Of a stretch of DNA of 47,181 bases, positions 8,862 to 17,953 are shown in pieces. The notes beneath the pieces were generated by a model. It saw only the letters and a program-made list of their open reading frames with translations. It was not told the DNA's origin and did no database searches. The position numbers and the translations under genes are program-made. Source of the stretch: Myxococcales bacterium (GTDB lineage: Bacteria > Myxococcota_A > Polyangia > Polyangiales > Polyangiaceae); contig JANXMC010000697.1 of NCBI GenBank assembly GCA_025354825.1, positions 1 to 47,181 of the forward strand. Direction: 5' to 3'. The first letter of the stretch is position 1. Each line of letters opens with the position of its first letter.

Positions 8862-11800
8862 ATGCCGCTCCCCTATCTCGCCGAGCGTTTCGATGTGACC
8901 GCCCACGCCGGGCGCGGTGGAACGGCCGTCGTGTTTCGGGCGTTCGATAGGCTTCTTCGCCGTGACGTCGCCGTCAAAGTCCTCGAAAGCGACGACGCCG
9001 ACAGCGCCTACGTGAGGCGCGAAGTCGAGATTCTCTCCCACCTTTCCCATCCTGGGATCGTGGCCTATCTCGATGACGGCAAAACCCACGACGGACGCCC
9101 TTTCGTCGTCACCGAATGGCTTGAGGGCGAGACCCTTCAAGCGCGCCTCAACCGCGGACCGCTCACCCTTCGCGAGTCGGTGCAGGTGGTGCTCGGCGTC
9201 GCCAGCGCCCTCGCCCACGCCCACGCGCGCGGCATCGTTCACCGCGACGTGAAGCCGTCGAACGTGTTTCTCCTACACGGCGATCCACGCGTGCCGAAGC
9301 TGCTCGACTTCGGCATCGCGCGCCCGCAGCACGCGACGTTCTTCACCGTAGGCACCGGCCTCGTCGGCACCCCTGGCTACCTCGCCCCGGAGCAGGCCCG
9401 CGGCGAAGAGGTCGACGCCCGCGCCGACGTCTTCTCCCTAGGCACGGTGCTCTTCGAGTGCGTCACTGGCCAGCCGCTCTTCGGCCGTGGCAGCACCGTC
9501 GTCGTCCTGTCGCGTCTGCTGCTCGACGAGATCCCTACGATTCGCGCGCTCTGCCCCGACGTGAGCCCCGCCCTCGATGCGCTCGCCGCCGCGATGCTCG
9601 CGCGCGATCCGTCGGGCAGACCGCGCGACGCACGCGCCCTCTTGCGACCCCTCGGGGAGCTCGGCGTTCTTCCCGACGCGCGCGCCGTCCCCGCGTCGCC
9701 GTCGTCGTCGATCTACTTCGAGCGCGAGCAGCGCCTCTACTGCGTGCTCGTCGCGGGCAAGTCGGAAGAGAAGCGCCCGTCGACGCCGGTCTCCCATCTC
9801 ACACGGCGGGGCGACGCTCACGAGCAGCCGTCGCCCCTCGAGTCGGCGACCGTTCTCGCCACTGTGCGCGCCCCCACGCAAGGGACCCACGAAGGGCGAG
9901 CATCGGGCTCGACGCGCCCATCGAGCGCGGCGCCGAGCGTGCTCGCGTCCCTCGTCGAGAGCCACGGATTCCGCGCGATTCTCGCGGCGCGAGGCCCGCT
10001 TCTCGCCGTGCGCCCGGTGCTCGGCGTCGCCTCGGAGCACGCCCGCGCGGCAGCCCACTGCGCCGTCGCACTGCGCGAAGCCGCGCCCGATTTGCCCATC
10101 GCGATCGCCCTCGGCCACGCGTCGCTCGACGGACCCGAAGAGGCGGGCGAAGTGCTTCAACGCGCGCTCCTGCTCCTCCGTTCGGCGATGCGCGGCGGCG
10201 AGAGCCACGTGTTTCTCGACGACGCGACCGCGGGCCTTCTCGAAGGGCGCTTCGACCTGTCGCGGGCGGGCGACGCATCGGCGCGCGGCGACGACACGGC
10301 GACGCAAATTTGGGAGCTCGGTGCCGAGGCCGCCCACGACCGACGCGCCGTGACCACGTTCGCGGGCCGCGAGCGCGAGCTCCGTCGCATTCGCGAAGCG
10401 TTCGCCCAGGCCGTCGAAGAGAGCGTGCCGCGCGTTCTTCTCGTAACGGCCGACGCGGGCGCCGGAAAATCGCGCCTGCTCGCCGAAGGGGCGAAAGCCG
10501 TGCGCATCGACGCAACGCTCGAAGCGTCGAGCGCCGCGGGGGTGGGGCTCCCCGCGCGCGTCCTCTCGGTCACGGGCGACATCGCCGAGCGGGGCGTCCC
10601 CTATGCCCTCGCGCGGCGCCTTCTGGACAGCGGCGACGATGGCAACACGACACGCTGGGCGTCGCTCTTGAACGAGGTCGCGGGCGCGACCGAGGGCTCG
10701 CCTGCGCGGTCGCTCGCTCCAAAAAGCGACGAGGCGTACACCCCCGATCTGATGGCCCACGCCGACGACGTGCGCCGCGCCTTTGCGGCGGTGATAGCGG
10801 CGCTCGCCCGCGAACGGCCGCTGCTTCTCGTGATGGACGATCTCCACTGGGGCGACGCCGCGAGCGTGCGCCTCATCGACGACGCGCTCCGTGCCGCGCG
10901 CGGCGGCGCGCTTCTCGTCCTCGCCGGGGCGCGCCCCGATGTACGCGAGTTTTTCCCCGATTTATGGGCGTACCACGCCCGCGACGACCTGCGCCTCGGC
11001 CCGCTGCCGCGTGCGGTCGCTGCACGGCTGGTGGCCGACATCGCGAGCGCCGACCTCTCGGCGGCCTCCATCGAGCGCATCGTCGATCTCGGATCGGGCA
11101 ACCCGTTCGTCCTCGAGGAGCTCGCGCGTGTTCGCCACGACGACGCGCCTGGCGCTCCCGAAGCGAGCATCGTCGCCATGGTCGGCGCACGCCTCTCGGC
11201 CCTCGACGACGACGCACGAAGGCTTCTCCGAGCAGCCTCGGTCATTGGCGATCGCTTCTGGATCGGCGCGGTGTCGGTGCTGGTCGGGCAGACGCGCGAC
11301 GAGCTCGAAGCGCCTCTCGCGCGCCTCGAGGCGGCCGGCATCGTGCAACGCTCGAAGGAGAGCCTCGTGAAGGGCGAGCTCGAATTGCGCTTCCAGCACA
11401 GCCTCGTACGCGAAGCCGCCGAGCGGATGCTCTCCGCCGAAAACGCGACGGCCGTGCACGCCGCGGCGGCGCTTTGGCTCGAGACGCACCTCGCGTCCGA
11501 CGCGCTCCGCATTGCGCGCCATTGGGAGTCGGCCCACGACCTCGCGCGAGCAAGCACGGCATTCTTGCGTGCGGCGCAAGAAGCCCTCGCTGCCGGCGAT
11601 CTCGACGGCAGCATGCGCGCCGTCGATCGCGGCCTCGCAGGTGCGCCGTCGCGGGCCGAGGCCGGCGCGCTCCATCTGGTCGCGGCCGAAGGGCACTTCT
11701 GGCGAGGCGAGCACGCCCTCACGCGCGACCGCGCGACCGCCGCGATGGAGAGCCTCCCCGCGGGCACGGCCGACTACTGGCGCGCGGCGCGATCGATGGC

Positions 11801-12899
11801 GCTCGCCCTTGGCAAGGTCGCCGAAGTAAGCGCACTGCGGGCCTTGGGAAAAGCGCTCCTCATCGCGCCGGTCGCCGAGAAAATCCCCAAGAACGCTGAC
11901 CCGCGCGCGACACTTCCACCCCACGCCGGCGAGGCCGCGGCCGTGCGGCTCGTGGCGCTCGCACGGGCGGGCTCCGAGCTCTTCGTCCACGGTGCGCTGA
12001 GCGACGCGCTCGCTCTCGTCGCGGCTGTCGAGCCGCACATCGACGCCTTCGTCGACACCCCCAAAGTGCAGGCCGAGCTCATCGACGCGGTCTCGGTGCG
12101 TTGCCTCTCGACGGGCGACATCGGCGGCTATCTCAAAGGGAAAGAGCGGGTCGTCGACGCCTGCGTGCGCGGCGAGCTCGAACGGGACGAAGCGCTCCAA
12201 CGCGTGAGGCTCGGCTACGCATGCATGTGCGTGGGCGACTTTCCGCGGGCGAAGAGCGAGCTTCTTCGCGCCCTCGCCAAGGCACGCGCGCGCACCCTCG
12301 CGCAGGTCGAGACACTCGCGCTTCACAACCTCGGCCTCACGCTCGCCCTCCTCGGCGACACGAAGGCCGGGGCCGAAGCGGAGCGCGCGGCCCTCGATGC
12401 GGCGCTGCTCCAGGGCGACGTTCGCATCGAGCACGCCGCTCGCGTGTACCTTGCACGCATTCATTCGATGTCGGGAAATCCCGGCGCGGCGGAAGACGTC
12501 CTTGGGCCGCTCTTCCGCGCCACGGTGTCGCCGTCGCTCCTTAGCGAAGCGCTCGCCGAGCTCGCACGCGCGCAGCTGCTCCGCGGCCTCGAGGGCGAGG
12601 CGTTCGAGACGGCGACGCGATCGATCGCCCTCATGGATCCCGGAACGAGCGTCGACGAAGGCGAGCTGGTCGTGCGTGCGGTCTACCTCGAGGTCCTCGT
12701 CGCGACGGGGCGCATCGACGAGGCGCGCATCGCCGCCGCAGCCGCCGTGGGGCGCGTTCGCGAGCAGGCCGCGCGCATCGAACCTGCGACCCTCGCGCAA
12801 ACGTTCGTGCGCGAGCAGCCCGATGTGCGACGGATCCTCGAGCTGGCAGCGCGCGTCGGAGGTGCAGACCCCGCGAAATCGAGCTTCGACGCCACGTAG
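8862..12899 (+). CDS. Ser/Thr protein kinase fused to AAA ATPase and TPR-like region
   Basis: VAVKVLES, IVHRDVKPSN, LLDFGIARP, GTPGYLAPEQ; second Walker A DAGAGKSRLL and LLLVMDDLHWGD; C-terminal helical repeats. ATG at 8862 preferred over TTG at 8817. Confidence 0.9.
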   Translation: MPLPYLAERFDVTAHAGRGGTAVVFRAFDRLLRRDVAVKVLESDDADSAYVRREVEILSHLSHPGIVAYLDDGKTHDGRPFVVTEWLEGETLQARLNRGPLTLRESVQVVLGVASALAHAHARGIVHRDVKPSNVFLLHGDPRVPKLLDFGIARPQHATFFTVGTGLVGTPGYLAPEQARGEEVDARADVFSLGTVLFECVTGQPLFGRGSTVVVLSRLLLDEIPTIRALCPDVSPALDALAAAMLARDPSGRPRDARALLRPLGELGVLPDARAVPASPSSSIYFEREQRLYCVLVAGKSEEKRPSTPVSHLTRRGDAHEQPSPLESATVLATVRAPTQGTHEGRASGSTRPSSAAPSVLASLVESHGFRAILAARGPLLAVRPVLGVASEHARAAAHCAVALREAAPDLPIAIALGHASLDGPEEAGEVLQRALLLLRSAMRGGESHVFLDDATAGLLEGRFDLSRAGDASARGDDTATQIWELGAEAAHDRRAVTTFAGRERELRRIREAFAQAVEESVPRVLLVTADAGAGKSRLLAEGAKAVRIDATLEASSAAGVGLPARVLSVTGDIAERGVPYALARRLLDSGDDGNTTRWASLLNEVAGATEGSPARSLAPKSDEAYTPDLMAHADDVRRAFAAVIAALARERPLLLVMDDLHWGDAASVRLIDDALRAARGGALLVLAGARPDVREFFPDLWAYHARDDLRLGPLPRAVAARLVADIASADLSAASIERIVDLGSGNPFVLEELARVRHDDAPGAPEASIVAMVGARLSALDDDARRLLRAASVIGDRFWIGAVSVLVGQTRDELEAPLARLEAAGIVQRSKESLVKGELELRFQHSLVREAAERMLSAENATAVHAAAALWLETHLASDALRIARHWESAHDLARASTAFLRAAQEALAAGDLDGSMRAVDRGLAGAPSRAEAGALHLVAAEGHFWRGEHALTRDRATAAMESLPAGTADYWRAARSMALALGKVAEVSALRALGKALLIAPVAEKIPKNADPRATLPPHAGEAAAVRLVALARAGSELFVHGALSDALALVAAVEPHIDAFVDTPKVQAELIDAVSVRCLSTGDIGGYLKGKERVVDACVRGELERDEALQRVRLGYACMCVGDFPRAKSELLRALAKARARTLAQVETLALHNLGLTLALLGDTKAGAEAERAALDAALLQGDVRIEHAARVYLARIHSMSGNPGAAEDVLGPLFRATVSPSLLSEALAELARAQLLRGLEGEAFETATRSIALMDPGTSVDEGELVVRAVYLEVLVATGRIDEARIAAAAAVGRVREQAARIEPATLAQTFVREQPDVRRILELAARVGGADPAKSSFDAT

Positions 12900-12940
12900 C
12901 CCGGCCGCCCGCGGGGCGATCGAGGTATCGTGGAAATCGA

Positions 12941-14317
12941 ATGGGGATTGGGGAACAGACGGTTCACACGCTTCGTGACATCGGCGACGGCCACGAAGAC
13001 GGCCCGCAGATCCCTGGCGTCATCGCAATCTACAGCGGCGATCGCCCGATCTTAGAGGCCGAGCGGTTCGTCCACGGCTCTCTCGAGATCGGCCGCGGCT
13101 CGTTTCGCGGCGCCCTCGCGAAGGACGACCGCGTCTCGCGCAGACACGTGCGCATCGACGTGCGCGAGCGCGGCTACGCCATTACCGACTTCGGCAGCAC
13201 CAACGGCACCACCGTCGACGGCACGGCGATCAAAGGCACGGTGCAGCTCGACTCCGTGCGCGTCGTTCGCACGGGCCGCTCGCTGCTCGTCCCCGTCGAC
13301 AACGTGCTTCCGTTCGAAGGGGCCGACGTCGAAGACACGGAGCGCGGCGTCGCAGGCCCCACGCTCCGCGCCGCGTGGTCGCGCATCGCCGTCATCGCGC
13401 CCAAGGGCGAAATCATTTTCGTCCGCGGCGAAAGCGGCTCGGGGAAAGAGCTCGCCGCACGTCTGTTCCACGCCCTCGGGCCTACGGCTTCGGGGCCGTT
13501 CATCGCCGTCAACTGCGCGACCATCTCCACCGCCATCGCCGAGCGCATCCTGTTTGGCGCCAAAAAAGGCGCCTACTCGGGCGCCGACGCCGATGCCGAA
13601 GGCTTGGTGCAAGCGGCCCACGGCGGCACGCTGTTCCTCGACGAAGCGGCCGAGCTCGACCTCGTGGTGCAGGCCAAATTGCTCCGCGTGCTCGAGAGCA
13701 AAGAGGTCGTCCCCGTGGGCGCGTCGAAGGGGCGCAAGGTGAACGTCCGGTTCTGCGTCGCCACGCACCGCGATCTCCGCGACGAGGTCGCCGCCGGCCG
13801 TTTTCGCGAAGACCTCTACTTTCGAATTGGCCGCCCCGAGGTCGTTCTTCCGCCGCTGCGCGAGCGTTTCGAAGAGATCCCGTGGCACCTCACGCGCACG
13901 CTCCGCGCGGTGGATCCACAGCTACGCGCTCACGCCACCCTCGTCGAAGAGTGCCTCCTCCGCGCCTGGCCCGGCAACGTCCGCGAGATGACCGCCGAGA
14001 CGCGCGTCGCCGCCGACAACGCCCGCGCAGAAGGGGCCGACGTCGTCACGCGAGCCCACCTCGGCGCCAACGCGGGCGTCGAAATCAAGCGCGCCATCCC
14101 CGCATCCCGCGCGTCGACCCCCTCGTTCCCGCCCGCCGCATCGACCACGGGCGAGCGACCGCGCGTCGAACGCGAAGCGACGCCGGCGCAGCTCGCCGAC
14201 GACGCCATGTTCACCGACGCCCTCGCGAAATCGAACGGCAACGTCTCCCAAGCCGCCGTCCTCCTTGGGATCCACCGCAATCGCATCCGCCGCTGGATGG
14301 ACAAGAAACGCCGCTGA
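12941..14317 (+). CDS. FHA-domain AAA+ (sigma54-activator-like) regulator with FIS-type HTH
   Basis: FHA: LEIGRGSF..VSRRHVRI..DFGSTNGT; Walker A GESGSGKE; GGTLFLDEAAEL; C-terminal SNGNVSQAAVLLGIHRNRIRRWM. Confidence 0.88.
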   Translation: MGIGEQTVHTLRDIGDGHEDGPQIPGVIAIYSGDRPILEAERFVHGSLEIGRGSFRGALAKDDRVSRRHVRIDVRERGYAITDFGSTNGTTVDGTAIKGTVQLDSVRVVRTGRSLLVPVDNVLPFEGADVEDTERGVAGPTLRAAWSRIAVIAPKGEIIFVRGESGSGKELAARLFHALGPTASGPFIAVNCATISTAIAERILFGAKKGAYSGADADAEGLVQAAHGGTLFLDEAAELDLVVQAKLLRVLESKEVVPVGASKGRKVNVRFCVATHRDLRDEVAAGRFREDLYFRIGRPEVVLPPLRERFEEIPWHLTRTLRAVDPQLRAHATLVEECLLRAWPGNVREMTAETRVAADNARAEGADVVTRAHLGANAGVEIKRAIPASRASTPSFPPAASTTGERPRVEREATPAQLADDAMFTDALAKSNGNVSQAAVLLGIHRNRIRRWMDKKRR

Positions 14318-14738
14318 CCGTCCAGCGCCCCGGGACGTGGCGTGGCCGCCGTGAGCGTCTCTTTCCTCTCTGCTCTGTGGCGAACCGAGGTTAGGCCCGA
14401 GGCATTTCGCCAATGGCATACTTGGTTTAGCGCTCATTCGATGAGGCGATAATGCGCCTTGCGAGGGAGCGGCCGGTCGCGCACTAGAGAATTACGATGT
14501 ACGTCATTTCGCTGGTTGCGGAGCTTTTTCGGAGGAGGGGGTTCGGCCGCGGATCGCGGCGGGCGCAGGCCGATGCGGCCGAGCGCTTGCAACGGCGGCG
14601 GCGGGTCCAGAAAAGTCTGTAGTTGGCCCGCGCCTACGCGTTCAGGGTCGCTCGTAAGCCGCTCGGTCCCCCCGGCACGACTGGCAAATAGCGCGTTGCG
14701 GAGTTGAAACGGATTGACCCTGTCGAGGCGAAGGTGAG

Positions 14739-14984
14739 ATGACCTTCGTCATGGCCGAGCAGCCCACAGACGACGCGAGGGTCACACGCATTTTTCGAGA
14801 GCTTCTGTCGAAGGCGAAGCCGAGCGCGCCGCTAGGAAACGCAGCGCGGCTCTCGCGTGAGGCGATGCTCACGAATCGCTACCAATGCTCCTGCGTCACG
14901 AAGGACGGGCGGCAGTGCCGCAATTTCGTCCTCATCGGCATTGGCGACGGGCGGTGCAGCACGCACCGCCGTGGGTCGGCTTAA
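14739..14984 (+). CDS. small putative zinc-binding protein
   Basis: 81 aa; CSCVTKDGRQC...RCSTHR resembles CxxTTxxGxxC..CxxH small zinc proteins. Confidence 0.5.
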   Translation: MTFVMAEQPTDDARVTRIFRELLSKAKPSAPLGNAARLSREAMLTNRYQCSCVTKDGRQCRNFVLIGIGDGRCSTHRRGSA

Positions 14985-15029
14985 ACGCGACACAGAACGC
15001 GACACAGGCCGCGACACAGAACGCGACGG
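14985..15029. repeat. 12-nt tandem repeat, about 3.7 copies
   Basis: acgcgacacaga/acgcgacacagg/ccgcgacacaga/acgcgacgg. Confidence 0.8.
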
Positions 15030-15034
15030 AGCGC

Positions 15035-17176
15035 CTACCTGGCGATGCCGTCGGTGAGCTTGCGCGAGCGCACGAGGCTCCCGACGACCGTGATCAGCTC
15101 TGAGGGCTCGACGGGCTTGGGTTGATGAATTTGGTACCCCTCGCCGAGAGCGCGCTTGCGGTCGTCGGGCCGCGCATAGGCCGTGAGCGCAATGGCGGGG
15201 AGCCCCTTCGCGCGAGCATCGGGGAGCGCGCGGACGCGGCGAATGAGCTCGTAGCCGTCCATGTCGGCCATTCCAATGTCCGACACCAAGATATCGGGGA
15301 TATCGCTCTCGAGGATCGTCAGCGCAACCGACGCCGAGCTCGCCGACTGCGTGATGGCGCCGCAGCCGTCGAGAATGGCCACGAGCATGTCGCGCGAGTC
15401 GGTGTCGTCGTCCACGACGAGAACGCGTAGCCCTTTCATTTCAGGCGGAATCTCGAGAGTCCCCGCGCTGGCCTTTGGCTTTTCGGTTCGGGGCGCGTCG
15501 ACGGACTTGGGAAGAACGGCCGCCCGCGGCAGCCGCACCGTGAACGTAGCGCCGCGCCCTTCACCGTCGCTCGCGACGCCGATGCTGCCGCCATGGAGCT
15601 CGACGAGGTGGCGCGTGATGGCCAATCCGAGCCCCAGGCCGCCGAACCTGCGCGTCATGCTCGCGTCGGCCTGGCGAAAGCGGTCGAAGACGTAGGGGAG
15701 AAAGGCCGCGGGAATGCCCTGGCCGTTGTCGGCGACGACGAGCTCCACCACCGAATCGACCTGCGCGAGCGCGACGCGAACTTTGCCGCCGCGTGGTGTG
15801 AACTTCGCCGCGTTGGAGACGAGGTTCCAGACGATCTGCTGAATGCGCGCGCCGTCGCCGACGATGAGGCCGGCCTTGGTATCGAGCGTGGCGTCGAGCT
15901 GAATTTTCTTCGCGTCCATCGCGGGGCGCGCGCTATCGAGGGCCGCCTGAATAATTGAAATAGGCTCTACAGGCTGCACGTCGAGGCGCATTTGCCCGGA
16001 GACGATGCGCGAGACGTCGAGCAGATCTTCGATGAGCTGCGCCTGGGCGAGGGCGTTGCGCTCGATGACGGCGACGGCGTGGGAAATGCGCTCGTCGGGG
16101 ACGGCGCCTTGCGAGAGGAGGCGCGACCAGCCGAGAATGGCATTGAGCGGAGTGCGCAATTCGTGCGAGACGCTCGCAAGGAATTCGTCTTTGGCGCGGC
16201 TGCTCGTTTCGGCGTGGGCAAGGGCGTGCTCGACCGCGGTGCGTGCTTTTCGCTCGGCTTCGAGAAGCTCGACGCGCTCACGCTCGGCGCGCTTGCGGAC
16301 CGTGATGTTCGTGAGGCAGACAACACATCCGATAATCTCGCGCCCCGCCTCGCGCTCGCCGAAGAGCGGCGCAGACGCGCAAATCACATCGGTTGTCGGG
16401 CGGCCGCTCACGGCGAGGGTGAGCTCGAGCTCGGTGACGACGTGCCCCGCGAGCGCCGCGTCGACCGGGGCGGCGCCGTCGTTGGGATTGACGAGTGGAA
16501 ACGCCGCAGCGAAGGGGCGGTGGAGCGCGCCGGGGGGCGATGAGAGCGCGATGGCGGCGTGGCTCGCGCGGAGGACGCGCCCTTCGCGATCGCAGACGAT
16601 GATCGCATCGGCCGCCTGCTCGAGAATGGAGCTTGCGAGGCGCTCCGAGGCGACGATCTCTTCGTTCCGCTTTTGAACCGTGAGATTGGTCACGATGAGG
16701 CACGCGCCCGGCTCTTGGGCGAAGTCGTTCGAGGTCGCCGAGATGAACGCTGCGACGCGCGCGCCCGTGCGCGACACCAAGACGACTTCGTCCTCCACCG
16801 GCGCCCGCGACGTCGCGCCGAGAAGCGCGGGGACTTTCGGCTGGGAGCTGATCTCGACGAAGTCGAGTAAATCGCCGCCGATGACGTCGGCCAAGGGCGC
16901 ATCGACCATATGGGCAAATGCGGCGTTGCTGTAGAGGAGCACGCCCCCTTCGGAGACCAAGAGCGCCCCCTCGTTCATCGTTTCGACGAGGCGGCGATAA
17001 CGGTGATCCGCCCCCTCGAGCGTGAAGACTTTGGGCCCTTCGGGGGTTGTGACCACCAACGCTTCGATATGCCCATGACGAATGGCGTCGAGCGCCTCTT
17101 CGGCCTCTTGGAGGCGCGCGCGGAGGCTTTCGATCTCGGTGGGTCGTGTGGACCGGGGCGCCTTGGAGCGTGTCAT
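15035..17176 (-). CDS. PAS-containing hybrid histidine kinase/response regulator
   Basis: PAS-like strings, SVSHELRTPLNAILGWSRLL, GGLGLGLAITRHLVELHGG, receiver LVVDDDTDSRDML...ILVSDIGMADMDGY. Confidence 0.92.
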   Translation of the reverse strand: MTRSKAPRSTRPTEIESLRARLQEAEEALDAIRHGHIEALVVTTPEGPKVFTLEGADHRYRRLVETMNEGALLVSEGGVLLYSNAAFAHMVDAPLADVIGGDLLDFVEISSQPKVPALLGATSRAPVEDEVVLVSRTGARVAAFISATSNDFAQEPGACLIVTNLTVQKRNEEIVASERLASSILEQAADAIIVCDREGRVLRASHAAIALSSPPGALHRPFAAAFPLVNPNDGAAPVDAALAGHVVTELELTLAVSGRPTTDVICASAPLFGEREAGREIIGCVVCLTNITVRKRAERERVELLEAERKARTAVEHALAHAETSSRAKDEFLASVSHELRTPLNAILGWSRLLSQGAVPDERISHAVAVIERNALAQAQLIEDLLDVSRIVSGQMRLDVQPVEPISIIQAALDSARPAMDAKKIQLDATLDTKAGLIVGDGARIQQIVWNLVSNAAKFTPRGGKVRVALAQVDSVVELVVADNGQGIPAAFLPYVFDRFRQADASMTRRFGGLGLGLAITRHLVELHGGSIGVASDGEGRGATFTVRLPRAAVLPKSVDAPRTEKPKASAGTLEIPPEMKGLRVLVVDDDTDSRDMLVAILDGCGAITQSASSASVALTILESDIPDILVSDIGMADMDGYELIRRVRALPDARAKGLPAIALTAYARPDDRKRALGEGYQIHQPKPVEPSELITVVGSLVRSRKLTDGIAR

Positions 17177-17523
17177 GCATCCTCGACCTTGAGATCGAGC
17201 GCCGAGAGAACTCGGCGCGTGTCGGAGAGGTCGCCTATCACGCGACGGAGGGGCAACGGCAGCGACTTGATGAGCGTCGGCACCGCGACGATTTGAGCTT
17301 CTTTTGCGACGAGAGGCTGCTGGTAGACGTCGATGACCTCTAATTTGTAGCGACCCTTAAGACGCGATTCGCACAGCGCTTTGAGCGTTGCGACGGCGCG
17401 CGTCGAGCCCGGCGACGTCCCCGCGATGTAAAGACGCAGGACGTAATCCGCGAGCTCGCGCTTGGTCGCGGCGTCGGACGCAGCGTCTTCGAACGCCTTG
17501 GTCGATTTGCGGAGAGTCGCCAT
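17173..17523 (-). CDS. kaiB: KaiB family protein
   Basis: YVLRLYIAGTSPGSTRAVATLKALCESRLKGRYKLEVIDVYQQPLVAKEAQIVAVPTLIKSLPLPLRRVIGDLS; stop overlaps HK ATG (ATGA). Confidence 0.92.
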   Translation of the reverse strand: MATLRKSTKAFEDAASDAATKRELADYVLRLYIAGTSPGSTRAVATLKALCESRLKGRYKLEVIDVYQQPLVAKEAQIVAVPTLIKSLPLPLRRVIGDLSDTRRVLSALDLKVEDA

Positions 17524-17526
17524 ACC

Positions 17527-17952
17527 TTACGAAGGCGTCCCCGCGGGCTTGGCGACCGCCAGCTTGGCCGCCGAGGGCTTGGCTGCAGGTGGCTTGGGAA
17601 GCGACGTGAGATTGAGCCCCACGAGAACGCGCTCGGTGTTCGAAAGGTCGCCGATGATTTTCTTCATGGGCGGAGGGAGCTTTCGCACGAGCGTTGGAAT
17701 GGCAAGGATCTGGTCGCCCTCGGCGAGCGTCGGGTTCTCGAGGAGGTCGACCACTTCGATCGAATACCGACCTTCGAGGCGCGCTTCGCAAATCTCCTTG
17801 AGGCTTTTGAACGCCTCCAGACAGCGAGGCGTTTTTCCGGCGACGTAGAGCCGCAGCTCCCACCGCTCGGCGTCGACGCCGAGGGAGCCGTCGGCATTGC
17901 GCGCAGCATCTTCGAGGGCGGCGAGCCTTTGGGGTTTCTTTCGCGGCACCAC
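17527..17952 (-). CDS. kaiB: KaiB family protein, second copy with Pro/Ala-rich C-terminal tail
   Basis: [74 protein letters not shown]. Confidence 0.92.
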   Translation of the reverse strand: MVPRKKPQRLAALEDAARNADGSLGVDAERWELRLYVAGKTPRCLEAFKSLKEICEARLEGRYSIEVVDLLENPTLAEGDQILAIPTLVRKLPPPMKKIIGDLSNTERVLVGLNLTSLPKPPAAKPSAAKLAVAKPAGTPS

Positions 17953-17953
17953 G

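Noticed and set aside
9438-10847. 469 aa minus-strand ORF
   Set aside because: Also antisense to the kinase gene, low-complexity Arg-rich translation.
9458-11899. 813 aa plus-strand ORF
   Set aside because: Alternative frame of the real kinase CDS; extremely Arg-rich.
10962-12800. 612 aa minus-strand ORF
   Set aside because: Antisense shadow of the Ser/Thr kinase-ATPase gene; Arg/Glu-rich and without recognisable domains, typical of high-GC DNA.
14400-14740. Possible structured RNA or sigma54 promoter in the gap before 14739
   Set aside because: No tRNA-like fold or correctly spaced GG-N10-GC element found by eye.
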